64,000 nt of DNA from Legionella septentrionalis. Lineage in GTDB: Bacteria; Pseudomonadota; Gammaproteobacteria; Legionellales; Legionellaceae. Numbering within the stretch: position 1 is the first letter of the stretch; each line of letters starts with the position of its first letter. The stretch covers positions 114,249 through 178,248 of the forward strand of contig NZ_RZGS01000002.1 of the NCBI RefSeq assembly GCF_003989745.1, read 5' to 3'. Shown here piece by piece: positions 35,629-46,015 of this stretch. The position numbers and the translations under genes are program-made. Under the pieces are notes generated by a model. The model was not told where the DNA came from. It was given only the letters and a program-made list of their open reading frames with translations, and did no database searches.

Positions 35629-38553
35629 TTAATGTAGGGAACGTATGAGTTCTTTTTGCTGGCTTTCCTCTGCTTTGGGTTCTTCTTTTTCTTTCACCCC
35701 AGCTTCCTGTTCCGCGGGGATTGTAAAAAAAGTATCCCCTGCATTACTCCATGTTTTGTATGGATGCCTGGATTCCATTTTATGGTGGCTTGGGCGCTGT
35801 ACTTGACTGGGGAAGTGTTTTTGCCCATCTTCCTGATTTAATTGCAATAATCCCTTTGTCAAAAACTGCCCCTTATGGATGAGGTGGGCAAGCAAAGTGC
35901 TTAATGCGTTTTGTAAATTATTTTCGCCATTATTATGTTTTTCATGGATTAATTGTATGATTTCTGCAGTAAATAGTTCAGGGCATATGTTTGCAAGTTT
36001 ATTTAACAGGCTTGAAACATTGTTTAATAATTTCGGCTCCGCTTGCTGATCTAATATTTGCAGAAGCAATTTAATCATTGCAGGAGAAAATGCACTGGCA
36101 TGTTTTTCCGTGAAAGTGAGCAATGCATGCAAGGCAAGTTCCCGCATGCTTGCATCTGCATCGTTAAGAAATTTTGCCACCAACTGGATTTGCTCTGCAG
36201 TAATGGCACCGAAATTCACTTGTAAACTGGCTATTTCCAGCAATTTTAAACCCATTTTACATACCGGTTTTTCTTTAGCCATGATATAAAACAAAGCACT
36301 CTGAATATGGTTTGGTTTAGCGAGTAAAAGCTCAGGTTTTTTGGCGACAATTAAGCTTAAAATCTTATTGACTGCAGGCATCGGGGAATGTTCAAAAAAT
36401 TGTGACAATTTAATTTTTTCAAGAAAATCATCTTGAATAAAATCTGTATTTCTTTCAAGAAACAAGGGCAGAACCTCAAGCAAATGATTTTGCAGTGCTT
36501 GGTTCTGTGCATGCTGCTGCGAGGCAAGGGTTTTTATAAGAAGGTTGCAACAAGTTAAATTAAATAAATCGGGCCGGCTAACGGATAGTTCCCTTACAAT
36601 GCGCTCCGCTGCTTTCCCAACTTCGTTATTCTTGTCGGGCAGTTGCATGAGGACGAGCTTAAAAGAATCTTCTGAAAACTGCGCCGGATGATATTGGGAA
36701 ATTAATAATAAGTTGTGTAATACATTCTTGCGATCATTTGCCCAGGCGGCATGCAGATGTGGTATGAGATGGGGCAGCAAATTTAAATCATTAATTTCTC
36801 CTAGCCAACAATGGATGACTTCCTCTGCGGTTTTACGTACATACTGATTCGTGTCTACCAGTGTCTTACATACCTCGCTTAGTAAGTCTTTACTTAACAA
36901 ATCCGGGCATGCAAGCGGTGCCGAACGCAAGGCATGTAATGCTGCTTTGCGTACATACCAGCGTTCATCGCACAATTTCTTTAGTGTATCTTGTACGTCG
37001 GTGTACAAAGGCAAAAACAAATCCGGTCTTTGTCTGGTCAATACATTTAAAAGTTTTTTATCTGCTTTGAGAATATGCCGTTCATCGTGTGGGCTTAACT
37101 GTTTTAATATGGTTTCCATGTGTTCGCGGGTGAACAAGGCAGGGCGTTTTTCGGCAAGGACTGCTATGGTTTGCCGGGCAACTTGCCTGCCTCCTTCGCC
37201 GTTTTTATGGGAAATAAACTTATTTATCACTATGGGTATATGCTTTTTTTCAAAAATTTCCGCCTGATTGTATGCAAGGACATATAATTCTTTCAAACCG
37301 GCTTCGCGAGTGTACCAGGGCAGAAACATGGCTTTGATTGAATAATCAAATTTATCTTCCAAAATCTGCTGCTGCGATTTTTCTTTTAATAATTCCGGCC
37401 TTTTTTCAACCAGGATGCGGTATGCATCAAATGCAGCCAGGCGGACGACTTCGTCGCCATCGCTTAAGCAATTGGTGATCGTTTCTAAATCTTCTTCTGT
37501 GAATAAATGGGAGTTTTTTTCGGCAATTAATCCCAATGCTTTTAAGGAAGATTCCCGTGCAAACCAGGGTGTAAAAAAATTTAAAACACGGGTTTTAAGT
37601 TTATTAATTAAAAATTCCACATCCACTTGCTCGAATAAATCGGTGCGTTTATTGGCAAGAATACGTAAAATATCGAAAGCAATCGCACGTTGGGATGCAT
37701 AGTCATGATGCAAATCGCGCAAGAGAAGGGTGATGTCTGTTTTATTAAAAAAAGTCGCACATTTTTCTGTGAAGACGGCTAAGGTTGTTTTGGCTGTGTT
37801 AGAAATGCCAGTATTGCGTTGTATCAATTTGGTGAGGCTTGCCAGCACTGTTTTATAGTCAAATAAATCTGGTCTTTGCACGGTAAGAATAATTAATTCT
37901 TGCAAAGCAGTTTTTTGTTGCTCTAGGTCATGGCTTTGCAATTTATTACTTACAGTAGTTAAAACCTTGGCGGCGTGATGTTTCTCAAGATAAGGAAGTA
38001 ATAAATACCACATAGCTTGCTTATCATGCAGGGAAGGTTGTGGATCATGGATAAATTCTTCTAAAATTTGCGAAATTTGTTGCTTGGAAAGCAAGGGTAA
38101 CAAACTTAAGATGCCCATGGCGCGATAACGGCTCAGGGTGGCTAATTGATTTAAAAAATTTATTTCTTTTGCTTCTACACGCACTCCTGTTTTTATTTTG
38201 ATGCCTATTTTTAATGCATCTAGCAGCAGATAAAAATCCGTGCCGTTATGTACGTTTTTTGCTTCAACAAGGTTTTTTTCAAGATAAGCTAAAACAGTCC
38301 GATGCTCTTCTAACTCTTGGCGAGTTCTGGATGAAGAAGTTAATAAATTGAAAAAAATTTTTTGATAAGAGGCGCGCCAGTGGGTAAATTCAGGCAGGTT
38401 ATTTGCCGTCATTTGGTTCAGTAAAGCATCCAGTTCGCCAAGAAATTTTTGATGGTGTGCGGGCGTTGTCATTGGTTTCAATTTTTTTTCTGCAAAGACA
38501 CTGCGTGCACTTTTCCCTAAATTGTACAATGTTTTTGCATAGGTTGAGCCCAT
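35629..38553 (-). CDS. Giant HEAT/ARM-like repeat protein
   Basis: No specific family name is recognised. The 974-residue protein is all alpha-helical and built of tandem units of about 37-42 residues. A recurrent (K/Q)-R-P-(D/E/A)-L-(F/L) helix cap is seen at least ten times (for example QRPDLFDY, KRPELLKE, KRPALFTR, SRPDLFNL, ICPELFTA). Between them run pairs of helices with V-R-x-A-A-(x)-x-A-L and related HEAT signatures. This is the eukaryote-like HEAT solenoid used for protein binding; Legionellales use such proteins as effectors or scaffolds. The last 45 residues are unstructured and Glu/Lys rich (VKEKEEPKAEE), resembling the E-block of Dot/Icm secretion signals. I chose the ATG at 38553; the frame extends to TTG 38559. 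No signal peptide is present. Confidence 0.75.
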   Translation of the reverse strand: MGSTYAKTLYNLGKSARSVFAEKKLKPMTTPAHHQKFLGELDALLNQMTANNLPEFTHWRASYQKIFFNLLTSSSRTRQELEEHRTVLAYLEKNLVEAKNVHNGTDFYLLLDALKIGIKIKTGVRVEAKEINFLNQLATLSRYRAMGILSLLPLLSKQQISQILEEFIHDPQPSLHDKQAMWYLLLPYLEKHHAAKVLTTVSNKLQSHDLEQQKTALQELIILTVQRPDLFDYKTVLASLTKLIQRNTGISNTAKTTLAVFTEKCATFFNKTDITLLLRDLHHDYASQRAIAFDILRILANKRTDLFEQVDVEFLINKLKTRVLNFFTPWFARESSLKALGLIAEKNSHLFTEEDLETITNCLSDGDEVVRLAAFDAYRILVEKRPELLKEKSQQQILEDKFDYSIKAMFLPWYTREAGLKELYVLAYNQAEIFEKKHIPIVINKFISHKNGEGGRQVARQTIAVLAEKRPALFTREHMETILKQLSPHDERHILKADKKLLNVLTRQRPDLFLPLYTDVQDTLKKLCDERWYVRKAALHALRSAPLACPDLLSKDLLSEVCKTLVDTNQYVRKTAEEVIHCWLGEINDLNLLPHLIPHLHAAWANDRKNVLHNLLLISQYHPAQFSEDSFKLVLMQLPDKNNEVGKAAERIVRELSVSRPDLFNLTCCNLLIKTLASQQHAQNQALQNHLLEVLPLFLERNTDFIQDDFLEKIKLSQFFEHSPMPAVNKILSLIVAKKPELLLAKPNHIQSALFYIMAKEKPVCKMGLKLLEIASLQVNFGAITAEQIQLVAKFLNDADASMRELALHALLTFTEKHASAFSPAMIKLLLQILDQQAEPKLLNNVSSLLNKLANICPELFTAEIIQLIHEKHNNGENNLQNALSTLLAHLIHKGQFLTKGLLQLNQEDGQKHFPSQVQRPSHHKMESRHPYKTWSNAGDTFFTIPAEQEAGVKEKEEPKAEESQQKELIRSLH

Positions 38554-38731
38554 GAACAATAACCTGCGAGTAGGTATTTATATAATTTTAACATAACGTA
38601 TTTAAAATTTACAGATAGTGTATATTTTTACTTAAATAAAGCTTATAGAGACGTCTTCTTTTAATCTGGTGGAAGAGTAGGCTACAATAAGGCGTTTTTT
38701 TCCTAGGTATTAATCAAACGAGCATTTGTTG

Positions 38732-39847
38732 ATGATTCATAAACCTGCCATATTAGCTCTTGCGGATGGAACCATTTTTCAAGGAATTGCTGTCGGCGCC
38801 TACGGAGAATGTGTAGGTGAACTTGTGTTTAATACAGCCATGACGGGTTATGAGGAAATATTAACTGACCCATCCTATGCACGCCAAATTATTACATTCA
38901 CGACCGCGCATGTGGGCAATACAGGGTGTAATCTTGAAGACATGGAATCGTCGCGGGTTTGGGCCAGCGGCCTTATCATGCGTAATTGTGTCATGCATGC
39001 CAGCAATTATCGGGCACAGCAATCCTTGCCTGACTGGTTGAAAAAGCATGGTATTGTCGCCATCGCCGGCGTTGATACCCGCCAACTTACCTTACATTTG
39101 CGTGAGCATGGGGCTTTGCATGGATGCATCAGTACGGATGCGTCCAATGTAGAAAAAGCTTTGCAAACGGCGCGTTCCTTTAATGGCTTACAAGGTTTAG
39201 ATCTTGCCAAAGTCGTATCAAGGCAAACCGTAGAACGGTGGCATGAAGGGCGTGGGGAATGGGCAAAAACTTCCCGGCCTTTGCATTTTCATGTCGTTGC
39301 TTATGACTTCGGTGTCAAACATGCAATTCTTAGGATCCTTCATGACCTTGGGTGCCATATTACCTTGGTACCAGCCCAAACATCGGCGGCAGAGGTTTTT
39401 GCCATGAACCCGGATGGTATATTTTTATCAAATGGTCCGGGCGATCCGAAAGCTTGCGATTATGCCATAAAAGCCACAAAAGAATTTTTAGACGCCAATG
39501 TTCCGATTTTTGGAATTTGTTTAGGGTTCCAAATCCTGGCGCTGGCTTGTGGCGCAAAGTCTGCAAAAATGAAATTTGGGCATCATGGTGCGAATCACCC
39601 CGTCATTGACGTGGAAAAACAACGTGTGTTTATCACCAGTCAAAATCATGGGTTTAGCATCGATGAAACTTCTTTGCCCGCTTGTCTTGCAGTGACGCAT
39701 CGCTCGTTATTTGACCAAAGCTTGCAGGGAATCCATCACCGTGAAAAGCCTGCTTTTGGTTTTCAGGGGCACCCTGAAGCCAGTCCGGGACCCCATGACA
39801 TTGAAGTAATTTTTGACCATTTTATCAAGCTTATGACAAGGAATTAA
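38732..39847 (+). CDS. carA: Carbamoyl-phosphate synthase small subunit
   Basis: CarA is the glutaminase subunit that feeds ammonia to CarB for arginine and pyrimidine synthesis. The 371-residue protein has the N-terminal small-subunit domain (to about residue 150) and a class I glutamine amidotransferase domain with the nucleophile Cys in FGICLGFQ and the catalytic His/Glu in [11 protein letters not shown]. The ATG at 38732 is preferred; the frame reaches back to a TTG at 38726. The next gene, metK, starts 18 bases after the stop, so they share a transcript. Unusually, carB lies 8.5 kb further on. Confidence 0.97.
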   Translation: MIHKPAILALADGTIFQGIAVGAYGECVGELVFNTAMTGYEEILTDPSYARQIITFTTAHVGNTGCNLEDMESSRVWASGLIMRNCVMHASNYRAQQSLPDWLKKHGIVAIAGVDTRQLTLHLREHGALHGCISTDASNVEKALQTARSFNGLQGLDLAKVVSRQTVERWHEGRGEWAKTSRPLHFHVVAYDFGVKHAILRILHDLGCHITLVPAQTSAAEVFAMNPDGIFLSNGPGDPKACDYAIKATKEFLDANVPIFGICLGFQILALACGAKSAKMKFGHHGANHPVIDVEKQRVFITSQNHGFSIDETSLPACLAVTHRSLFDQSLQGIHHREKPAFGFQGHPEASPGPHDIEVIFDHFIKLMTRN

Positions 39848-39865
39848 TTTTTAGGAGTGTGTACA

Positions 39866-41014
39866 GTGAAATCTTCTTATGTTTTTACCTCTGAATCCGT
39901 ATCGGAAGGACATCCGGATAAAATTGCAGACCAAATTTCAGATGCCATTCTGGATGCCATTCTGGCACAAGATCCCAGGGCGCGTGTTGCCTGCGAGACA
40001 TTTGTAAAAACAGGCATGGTGCTGGTGGGAGGGGAAATCACCACCAGTGCCTGGGTCGACGTGGAAGATATCACGCGCAAAGTCATACGCGATATAGGCT
40101 ATAACAGTTCGGCGATGGGATTTGATTGGGAATCGTGTGCCGTGTTATCAGCAATTGGCAAGCAATCTCCTGACATTGCCCAGGGTGTCGATAACCAGCA
40201 AACCCGGCAACTTGGGGCAGGGGATCAGGGAATGATGTTTGGCTATGCCAGCAAAGAAACGGATGTGTTCATGCCGGCTCCTATCGCTTATGCGCATCGT
40301 TTGATGAAGCGCCAGGCTGATTTACGCAAGCGGGAAATTTTACCTTGGCTAAGACCGGACGCCAAATGCCAGCTCACATTGAATTATGAACACGGCAAGC
40401 CTGTTTCGGTAAACACCATTGTTTTCTCCACCCAACATTCACCGGACGTCGCTTATCATGATTTGGTTGAAGCAGTTCGGGAAGAAATCATCAAACCGGT
40501 CATCCCTGCAGCCTGGTTATCGTCGCAAACACGTTATTTTATCAACCCTACCGGCCGGTTTGTGATTGGCGGCCCATTAGGCGACTGCGGTTTGACCGGA
40601 CGAAAAATTATTGTAGATACTTATGGCGGTATGGCTCGCCATGGCGGCGGTTGTTTTTCCGGTAAAGACCCATCGAAGGTTGATCGCTCTGCTGCCTATG
40701 CTGCAAGACACGTGGCTAAAAATTTGGTTGCGGCGGGAATTGCCGAAAAATGTGAAATCCAGGTGTCTTACGCGATTGGCGTTGCCGAACCTACTTCCAT
40801 CCATGTGGAAACATTCGGTACCGGGCAATTGGATGAAGCAACCATCATTGATTTGATCAACACCCACTTTGATCTGACTCCGCAAGGAATTATCGATCAC
40901 CATCAATTATTACGGCCTATTTATCAGCAAACGGCTACTTACGGGCACTATGGTCGTGATGATCTGCCATGGGAGCGTTTGGATAAGGTTGCAGAATTGC
41001 AAAAGGCTTTATAA
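39866..41014 (+). CDS. metK: S-adenosylmethionine synthetase
   Basis: MetK makes S-adenosylmethionine from methionine and ATP. The 382-residue enzyme has the usual signatures: [20 protein letters not shown] at the N-terminus, [12 protein letters not shown] and the P-loop-like [21 protein letters not shown]. The start is a GTG at 39866, preceded by TTAGGAG (39852-39857) at good spacing; the longer GTG at 39857 overlaps that site and is unlikely. It is followed by a strong terminator and then ahcY, so two enzymes of the methyl cycle lie side by side. No SAM riboswitch is seen in the short 18-base gap. Confidence 0.98.
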   Translation: MKSSYVFTSESVSEGHPDKIADQISDAILDAILAQDPRARVACETFVKTGMVLVGGEITTSAWVDVEDITRKVIRDIGYNSSAMGFDWESCAVLSAIGKQSPDIAQGVDNQQTRQLGAGDQGMMFGYASKETDVFMPAPIAYAHRLMKRQADLRKREILPWLRPDAKCQLTLNYEHGKPVSVNTIVFSTQHSPDVAYHDLVEAVREEIIKPVIPAAWLSSQTRYFINPTGRFVIGGPLGDCGLTGRKIIVDTYGGMARHGGGCFSGKDPSKVDRSAAYAARHVAKNLVAAGIAEKCEIQVSYAIGVAEPTSIHVETFGTGQLDEATIIDLINTHFDLTPQGIIDHHQLLRPIYQQTATYGHYGRDDLPWERLDKVAELQKAL

Positions 41015-41027
41015 GTCTTTCCCCTTT

Positions 41028-41057
41028 AAGAACAGCTTGCTGTTGCAAGCTGTTCTT
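41028..41057 (+). terminator. Rho-independent terminator after metK
   Basis: A 13-bp perfect stem (AAGAACAGCTTGC with its complement) closes a TGTT loop, followed by TCTTGG. It ends the carA-metK transcript 14 bases after the metK stop. Confidence 0.8.
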
Positions 41058-41098
41058 TCTTGGCTTTAAGCCACCAGCCTATTTTAGAGGACAATGTT

Positions 41099-42409
41099 AT
41101 GTTAATGAATGAAGCAATACGAAATAATGATTATAAAGTTGCCGATTTATCCCTGGCTGCCTGGGGCCGAAAAGAAATTGCCATTGCTGAAACCGAGATG
41201 CCGGGTTTAATGGCTTTACGCGAGGAATTTGGTAAAAGCCAGCCATTGCGAGGAGCACGGATAGCCGGCTGTTTACACATGACTATCCAAACAGCTGTGC
41301 TCATTGAAACCCTGATTGCTCTTGGTGCAGAGGTACGTTGGTCTTCTTGTAATATTTTCTCAACCCAGAATCACGCCGCCGCAGCTGTTGCCGCCGCCGG
41401 GGTGCCTGTTTTTGCCTGGAAAGGTGAAACAGAGGAAGAATATTGGTGGTGTGTGGAACAAACCATACGCGGCCCTGATGGCTGGACCCCCAATTTGTTG
41501 CTGGATGATGGTGGTGATTTGACGCAAGTCATACATCAAAAATATCCTGAATTACTGGAAGCGATTAAAGGCATTTCAGAAGAAACGACGACAGGGGTGG
41601 CTCGCCTGTATGAAATGGCGAAAAAAGGGCAATTAAAAGTCCCTGCCATCAATGTCAATGATTCGGTGACTAAATCCAAGTTCGATAATTTATATGGTTG
41701 TCGTGAATCCCTGCTCGACGGCATCAAACGTGCTACTGATGTAATGATTGCCGGCAAGGTTGCTTTGATTTTAGGTTATGGAGATGTGGGCAAAGGTTGT
41801 GCCCAAGCTTTGCGTGGACAAGGCGCTACCGTTTGGATTGCTGAAATTGATCCTATTTGCGCCCTGCAAGCCTCCATGGAGGGTTACCGGGTCGTTACTT
41901 TGGATGATGTTGCGGAACAAATCGACATTGTGGTCACTGCAACAGGTAATTACCATGTAGTCGCTCATGACCACATGGTGCGGATGAAAAACCAGGCTAT
42001 TTTATGCAATATTGGCCATTTCGATTCGGAAATCGATGTGCAAAGCTTGCGGAAATACACTTGGGAAAACATCAAACCGCAAGTTGATCACGTCATCTTC
42101 CCCAATGGCAAACGCTTGATCATTCTTGCCGAAGGCCGTTTGGTCAATTTAGGATGCGCCATGGGTCACCCAAGCTTTGTGATGTCTACTTCATTTAGCA
42201 ATCAGGTATTAGCGCAAATTGAATTATTCCTACACAGTGAGCGCTATCAAAATCAAGTGTATGTTTTACCCAAGCAACTGGATGAAAAAGTGGCCCGCTT
42301 GCATTTGCAGCGGATAGGCGCCAAACTTACGCGTTTAAGTGAAGAGCAGGCAAACTACATAGGCGTTCAGGTAGACGGTCCTTATAAGCCGGAGCATTAC
42401 CGGTATTAA
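41099..42409 (+). CDS. ahcY: S-adenosylhomocysteine hydrolase
   Basis: AhcY splits S-adenosylhomocysteine to adenosine and homocysteine, removing the product inhibitor of methyltransferases. The 436-residue NAD-dependent protein has [20 protein letters not shown] N-terminus, the [16 protein letters not shown] substrate region, the Rossmann [11 protein letters not shown] motif, and a C-terminal [11 protein letters not shown] tail, as in all family members. The ATG at 41099 has AGAGGA 7 bases upstream; the longer frame begins at a TTG inside the metK terminator region and is rejected. Many bacteria use Pfs and LuxS instead; this organism uses the one-step enzyme. Confidence 0.97.
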   Translation: MLMNEAIRNNDYKVADLSLAAWGRKEIAIAETEMPGLMALREEFGKSQPLRGARIAGCLHMTIQTAVLIETLIALGAEVRWSSCNIFSTQNHAAAAVAAAGVPVFAWKGETEEEYWWCVEQTIRGPDGWTPNLLLDDGGDLTQVIHQKYPELLEAIKGISEETTTGVARLYEMAKKGQLKVPAINVNDSVTKSKFDNLYGCRESLLDGIKRATDVMIAGKVALILGYGDVGKGCAQALRGQGATVWIAEIDPICALQASMEGYRVVTLDDVAEQIDIVVTATGNYHVVAHDHMVRMKNQAILCNIGHFDSEIDVQSLRKYTWENIKPQVDHVIFPNGKRLIILAEGRLVNLGCAMGHPSFVMSTSFSNQVLAQIELFLHSERYQNQVYVLPKQLDEKVARLHLQRIGAKLTRLSEEQANYIGVQVDGPYKPEHYRY

Positions 42410-42428
42410 CCACCGCCAGTTCCACTTT

Positions 42429-42455
42429 GCCCGGATTAGCCAAGCTTATCCGGGC
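42429..42455. terminator. Hairpin after ahcY
   Basis: GCCCGGAT (42429-42436) pairs with ATCCGGGC (42448-42455) around an 11-base loop. It lies 20 bases past the ahcY stop and 43 before the end of the convergent small gene, so it may end both. No U-tract is visible. Confidence 0.55.
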
Positions 42456-42497
42456 GCTTCCTAAAATATCTCCTGGTAAGTGACGCACCTATAGTCG

Positions 42498-42881
42498 TTA
42501 ACAAACAAAATCATTTGGAAATACCACAGAGACGCTGCTGTTGAGATGGCTTAGCACGATGGCTCCTGCTTTAAGTTGGCACTGTCCAACCGCATTTTTC
42601 GCCTGTTTATCCAAAAATCCATAATGGGTAGCTGAAATAATGTATGGACTGTTTGAACAGGGCAATTTTTCCATCGTTTTAGGAGCACTGCCGCCGCTTA
42701 AAGTGAGGGCACGATTGACCCCGATCTCATTGCTTGCGTTAAACGCAACGTGTTCGTACTCTTGCACGGGTGGAGTTGCCACCGCCACTTCGATCGAACA
42801 AGAATCTGGATTAGCGGCATGCACAGACAGCATGCCGGCGGTCCAGGTGATGGCAGTTATTTTTATAATTTTTTTAATCAT
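42498..42881 (-). CDS. Small exported cysteine-containing protein, function unknown
   Basis: No family is recognised. The 127-residue protein opens with a typical Sec signal peptide (MIKKIIKI, hydrophobic core, cleavage likely after VHA at residue 22). The mature part of about 105 residues is beta-rich and has four cysteines (in DSCSIE, LPCSNS, GQCQLK and the final Cys at the C-terminus), suggesting two disulfide bonds in the periplasm or outside. A GGGA ribosome site precedes the ATG. It lies just downstream of the large exported glucanase on the same strand, with a terminator between, so it is a separate unit or receives read-through only. Confidence 0.65.
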   Translation of the reverse strand: MIKKIIKITAITWTAGMLSVHAANPDSCSIEVAVATPPVQEYEHVAFNASNEIGVNRALTLSGGSAPKTMEKLPCSNSPYIISATHYGFLDKQAKNAVGQCQLKAGAIVLSHLNSSVSVVFPNDFVC

Positions 42882-42949
42882 GGCATCCCTTTCTCTAATT
42901 TAAACTCATCTACTCTATGCAAGAAACAATATATTTTCAATCCATAAAA

Positions 42950-42972
42950 AAAGGCGACCTAATGTCGCCTTT
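42950..42972 (-). terminator. Rho-independent terminator of the GH81-like gene
   Basis: AAAGGCGAC (42950-42958) and GTCGCCTTT (42964-42972) form a 9-bp stem with a 5-base loop. Read on the minus strand it is followed by a run of U, so it ends the gene whose stop is at 42992. Confidence 0.85.
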
Positions 42973-42991
42973 GCGAAGGGGGTATTAAAAA

Positions 42992-45900
42992 TTAAAAACC
43001 AGCGGGCAAGTTAATGCTGCCAGCCTTGTCTGAGGTTGCAGGTTGCGAATTGATGTAGCATCCTTTCGATTTATCGGCAACCGTGTTTACTGCACCATCT
43101 TTGCTGATGGACAAGGTACATAAATTACTATTGCTACCCGCGATGGTCATGGTGGAGGGGCCTGGAATATTTTTTACAAGGCAAGCAGGATTTTTAGTGA
43201 CCGGATCCGGGCAAGTGATGCTGTTATTGATTAACACCGCTTTAAACGGATATCCGAGATAAACCATGTAGGAATATTGGGTGGATGGTGGTGGCGGCGG
43301 TGGGGGTGGCTCGCTGCCGCAAAAACTGCCCTTCAGTTCGCCGGGATTTATATTTTCCAAAGAGCAAGCCAATACTCCTTGCCTGTAAAAATTCACCGTT
43401 TTAGCGCGGGGCTCATGGTTATAAGCGGTGACAAATGTTTTGTCTCCGCTTATGAAAGAAGCATAAGCCACGGTATCAGCCGTTAGGTTTTTATTTAAAT
43501 TGCCCAGATTTTTCAAGTTTTGAATCCAGTAATAAATGCTGGGTTTGGATTCGCCCGGATCTGGGGTATTAGCTTGTTCATCAAAATAACGGGTATAATA
43601 TTGCAATGCCTTGGCAGGATCGCCCAGTGCCAAATATTTCAATAGCGTACCACAGTAGGCTGAATTTGCCGGATCGCCCGAACAAGGATTTTTCGCATCT
43701 TCATTATAAATGCGGTTTACCAGGCTTGCGCTGTAGCCAAGATACAGGGAGCCGGCGCTGACGGGCAGGGTATTGGAGGCAAGATTTTGATAATAACAAG
43801 GTTGTCCTGCGCAGAAATAGGTCGAGCGGTCCAGTTTACCATTCCATACATTCCCAACCATTAAATAATTCTGGCCGGTACTGCTATTTGACCATCCTTT
43901 CGGGAACACGCCGGAATCGGGATTTAAATTAAAATGATAATGATGCAAGCCTTGTTCTTCAGTAGTGTAGAGATACAATCCGGTTTCCACCAAGGTTTGC
44001 GAAGAGGTATCATCGCCTGCAAAACTCACTCCTTCGGTGTTAAGCCCCCATAAAATGATGGCTTGGGCCAAATTCATGAATTCAGCGCTGTCTTCCTCAT
44101 TGACGTTATCAAAGCTGTAAGGCATTCCCAGAGCCGAAGATAAGCCGGCATAAGGGTCAAAACCGCGGAAATGTGGAAATTTTGTAGATTCGCCGCTGTC
44201 CCGGCCAAATTTGTAGTTAAACACATCCCGGATGATTAAATTCACCAATCCACCATATTGTTGCGCCCAATTTTTATCGAATTGCGCGATAGTCGCAGCG
44301 GCATCAATGAGATAACCCCAATGGAAAGCATGATCAGTAAGCGTGGTGGCCGTGAAGAAACCGCTTGGGAATCCCATCATGGTATGCCATTTACTGTTAT
44401 AAGCATAAAACCAGCTTCCCTCAGGCCGCTGACAATCCGGTGTGCCTTGCGGGCACGGATCGGTGTAATTTAAACCCGTAAGAAAACTGGTGACTTGTGT
44501 TTTTAAAGCAGCCAACATGTCATCGCGGATTTTTTGATATTTAGCATTGGGATTAGCTGAAGAACCCGTTAAAACGTGGGCAATTTTGATCAATTGCGCT
44601 TGCCTGCTTAGTAATTTTCCGGTCGCATAGGTATCCGTCCATGGATTTTTCGCATCCAGATGCGGATTAGCTGGCAAGGTAAACGTATAATTGCCGAGTT
44701 TATCCAATTCTTCCTGCGTCAGACGGTTAGGAAGGGCCGGCAATATGCCGTGGAAAGGGACTTCGGTTTTAAAAGAAGAAGAATCAGTCGCAGCCGCAGG
44801 AACCGCATATAAATGCATGGTGCCTTTGAGCGTTTGTACGATGCCTTGGTTACCGGTGCATTCCTGGAATAAACACGAGGCTTTTTCAGAACTGCTCATG
44901 TTTTTTATTTGCCATGGATAAAGCATGACCACAGGTTGTTTTTTCAAGGAAGCATTTGGGTATACGGTTTGCGTTGCAAAATTGAAATGGGTGATGACTT
45001 TATTGCTTGCCTGGTCATACTCATAGTCAATGGCGGTATTGCTGATGAAAGTATAAGCATGCGGCTTCATTTGTTCAGCCAGTGTTTGCGCCGCCGCATC
45101 GCTTGTTGCCGGAATAATTGCTACGGAAAAATAGCGGTTGGCATCATTCATATTGATTTGTGTACCTGGCACGATGTTGCCGCTGCCCCCTTGACTGGTA
45201 GGAACAATGACAGCTCCAGAGCTTGTCTTCCAGGGACTGGTGGCGCCATCGGGATTGGTAAAATAAGCATAGTAGCGGTAGTTTTGATCAGATGCATTCC
45301 GGGTTTTAAACAAACTCAAGCCTGCTTTCTGACTGATTAATTTAGCATCTTGTGAATTATTAAATTGCAGGTAGGAATTGGCTTGATTGTTTTTTTTCTC
45401 TACGAATACAAATGGCGAACCTTCAGCCAAGGTGGCAGCAAGGAGCGGAGCATTATTGCGCGCCCACTCGACTTGTACCACCCAATCCGAATAATTGGCG
45501 ACCAAAGGTGCAGTGCCTGCTAGGTCACCAGAGGTGACCACCACATCGAGTGTATTATCATAGCCGCGGTCTACATGGGCATTATCGACTTTAGGGTTTT
45601 GCAATGGAATACCCATGGCAATACCTGCTTCTGTGACGCGTAAGGTCAATGGGTTCGGCAGGAGCAATAAAGGGGACAGATAGTCACTGTCTTTGACGTC
45701 TCGAGCCGGTTTATCAATGGCCAAAAGCGGTGTCCACCACATGCCGCTGGTTAAGGCTTTATTGCCAAGCTTGAATTGACTGCCGCGGAAAGCTGATTTT
45801 AGGGTTGAGTAGTTCTCTATCAATGGATAGCCTGCATCTTTTGAAACACGGCTGGGATATTTTTGTGCAAGTTTAACTATTTGTTGTTCATCATAATAAA

Positions 45901-46015
45901 TTCCCTGGCCGATTTGCGTGGCGGCAGGGGCTGCACCCGTTATTATCATCAGTGCTATAGGGGTTAATGACAACAGTGCTTTATTTTTCGTCTGATAATT
46001 TTTGGTCTTTAACAT
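42992..46015 (-). CDS. Exported GH81-like endo-beta-1,3-glucanase with Pro linker
   Basis: The 1007-residue protein starts with a Sec signal peptide (about residues 1-32). The main body (about 35-870) resembles glycoside hydrolase family 81, which cuts beta-1,3-glucans such as laminarin, curdlan or fungal and oomycete wall glucan. Family hallmarks are LTDHAFHWGYLIDAAA (about 555-570, with the proposed acid Asp), FPHFRGFDPYAGLSSALG and NEEDSAEFMN (about 640), the equivalent of NQESSSEA with its catalytic Glu. A run of eight prolines (about residue 905) then links to a C-terminal domain of about 95 residues with four cysteines, perhaps a binding or secretion module. AAGGAG lies before the ATG. 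It could serve attack on fungal, algal or amoebal wall glucan. Confidence 0.75.
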   Translation of the reverse strand: MLKTKNYQTKNKALLSLTPIALMIITGAAPAATQIGQGIYYDEQQIVKLAQKYPSRVSKDAGYPLIENYSTLKSAFRGSQFKLGNKALTSGMWWTPLLAIDKPARDVKDSDYLSPLLLLPNPLTLRVTEAGIAMGIPLQNPKVDNAHVDRGYDNTLDVVVTSGDLAGTAPLVANYSDWVVQVEWARNNAPLLAATLAEGSPFVFVEKKNNQANSYLQFNNSQDAKLISQKAGLSLFKTRNASDQNYRYYAYFTNPDGATSPWKTSSGAVIVPTSQGGSGNIVPGTQINMNDANRYFSVAIIPATSDAAAQTLAEQMKPHAYTFISNTAIDYEYDQASNKVITHFNFATQTVYPNASLKKQPVVMLYPWQIKNMSSSEKASCLFQECTGNQGIVQTLKGTMHLYAVPAAATDSSSFKTEVPFHGILPALPNRLTQEELDKLGNYTFTLPANPHLDAKNPWTDTYATGKLLSRQAQLIKIAHVLTGSSANPNAKYQKIRDDMLAALKTQVTSFLTGLNYTDPCPQGTPDCQRPEGSWFYAYNSKWHTMMGFPSGFFTATTLTDHAFHWGYLIDAAATIAQFDKNWAQQYGGLVNLIIRDVFNYKFGRDSGESTKFPHFRGFDPYAGLSSALGMPYSFDNVNEEDSAEFMNLAQAIILWGLNTEGVSFAGDDTSSQTLVETGLYLYTTEEQGLHHYHFNLNPDSGVFPKGWSNSSTGQNYLMVGNVWNGKLDRSTYFCAGQPCYYQNLASNTLPVSAGSLYLGYSASLVNRIYNEDAKNPCSGDPANSAYCGTLLKYLALGDPAKALQYYTRYFDEQANTPDPGESKPSIYYWIQNLKNLGNLNKNLTADTVAYASFISGDKTFVTAYNHEPRAKTVNFYRQGVLACSLENINPGELKGSFCGSEPPPPPPPPSTQYSYMVYLGYPFKAVLINNSITCPDPVTKNPACLVKNIPGPSTMTIAGSNSNLCTLSISKDGAVNTVADKSKGCYINSQPATSDKAGSINLPAGF

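Noticed and set aside
35629..38553. Tandem DNA repeat or CRISPR-like array in the HEAT gene
   Set aside because: The periodicity is seen in the protein motifs only; the DNA units differ and no spacer/repeat structure exists.
39848..39865. SAM riboswitch before metK
   Set aside because: Only 18 bases lie between carA and metK, enough for a ribosome binding site only.
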